From DRQF01 sp964559135 (lineage in GTDB: Bacteria > Planctomycetota > GCA-002687715 > DRQF01), in contig CAZLGG010000109.1 of NCBI GenBank assembly GCA_964559135.1, positions 1-12,938 on the forward strand: a stretch of 12,938 nucleotides of DNA. Direction: 5' to 3'. The notes beneath the pieces are model-generated. The model had not been told where the DNA came from and made no database searches. It saw only the letters and a program-made list of their open reading frames with translations. How positions within the stretch are numbered: the first letter of the stretch is position 1; each line of letters starts with the position of its first letter. The translations under genes were made by a program, and so were the position numbers. Shown here piece by piece: positions 12,911-12,938 of the stretch.

Positions 12911-12938
12911 GTCGGGATGAATCGACCGCCCGGGAAAT

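Larger units (their letters stand above)
12730..12938 (+). CRISPR. CRISPR array, first three repeats, continuing past the window end
   Basis: Three identical 36-nt repeats (12730-12765, 12803-12838, 12875-12910) are separated by unique spacers of 37 nt (12766-12802) and 36 nt (12839-12874); a third spacer is cut at 28 nt. The repeat holds a perfect 8-bp stem, CCGCGGTC/GACCGCGG, with loop TCCG, and ends in ATTGAAGC, the form expected of a type I crRNA 5' handle. This sets transcription on the plus strand, away from cas2, and makes these the leader-proximal, most recently acquired spacers. Perfect repeat identity fits an array still gaining spacers. With the Cas4-Cas1 fusion, the best assignment is subtype I-G. 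Confidence 0.96.

Noticed and set aside
12516..12920. Open frame of 134 codons starting with ATGA overlap at the cas2 stop
   Set aside because: It crosses the leader and three CRISPR repeats, so its repeated peptide is the translated repeat. The overlap with the cas2 stop is coincidence in GC-rich DNA.
10529..12938. Type V-B (Cas12b) assignment for the CRISPR locus
   Set aside because: V-B also uses a Cas4-Cas1 fusion, but the repeat ends in ATTGAAGC with a strong internal stem, as in type I, and no cas12b or tracrRNA-like segment is visible. Not fully excluded without the downstream sequence.

Overview
This window is high-GC bacterial chromosome, densely packed with genes on both strands and carrying no rRNA, tRNA or insertion sequence that I can see. 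The best taxonomic hint is the secreted M64 metallopeptidase. Its C-terminal ~140 residues are a Gly/Pro/Phe-rich beta domain that I associate with secreted proteins of deep-branching Planctomycetota. That is recalled pattern recognition, not a search result, so the phylum is a moderate-confidence guess.

Layout, left to right. (1) Positions 1-975, minus strand: a MurC-type Mur ligase cut by the window edge, with an unusual P-loop. (2) Positions 1089-1376, plus strand: rpmB (ribosomal protein L28), divergent from the Mur gene, with a good promoter and two inverted repeats around it. (3) Positions 5099 down to 1434, minus strand: a probable three-gene envelope proteolysis operon. It holds a membrane-anchored protein, a translationally coupled secreted M64 (IgA-peptidase family) metallopeptidase, and a membrane-anchored HtrA/Deg serine protease with one PDZ domain. 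(4) Positions 5299-8438, plus strand: a tightly packed operon of glutamate dehydrogenase, M18 aspartyl aminopeptidase and an EF-P paralogue of the YeiP/EfpL type, with a small exported Cys/His-containing protein after it. (5) Positions 10290 down to 8806, minus strand: M17 leucyl aminopeptidase with all metal and catalytic residues. (6) Positions 10529 to the end, plus strand: a CRISPR adaptation module made of a cas4-cas1 fusion, cas2, a leader of about 210 bp, and the start of an array with three identical 36-nt repeats. The array runs off the window.

How the genes fit together. Regions 3-5 read as protein and peptide catabolism. Exported or periplasmic peptidases (M64, HtrA) feed peptides to cytosolic aminopeptidases (M18, M17), and glutamate dehydrogenase moves amino nitrogen and carbon into 2-oxoglutarate. 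Linking a proline-stall rescue factor to this operon is unusual. Region 6 is most like type I-G (formerly I-U), judged from the Cas4-Cas1 fusion and the ATTGAAGC repeat end. No interference gene (cas3, cas7, cas5/6, cas8-like) lies inside the window; the gene upstream is pepA on the other strand. Any effector genes must lie past the array or elsewhere in the genome.

I did not find an evidently new defence system here. The points most worth a second look are the isolated adaptation module with its modular repeat, the split M64 operon, and the efpL-containing amino-acid operon.
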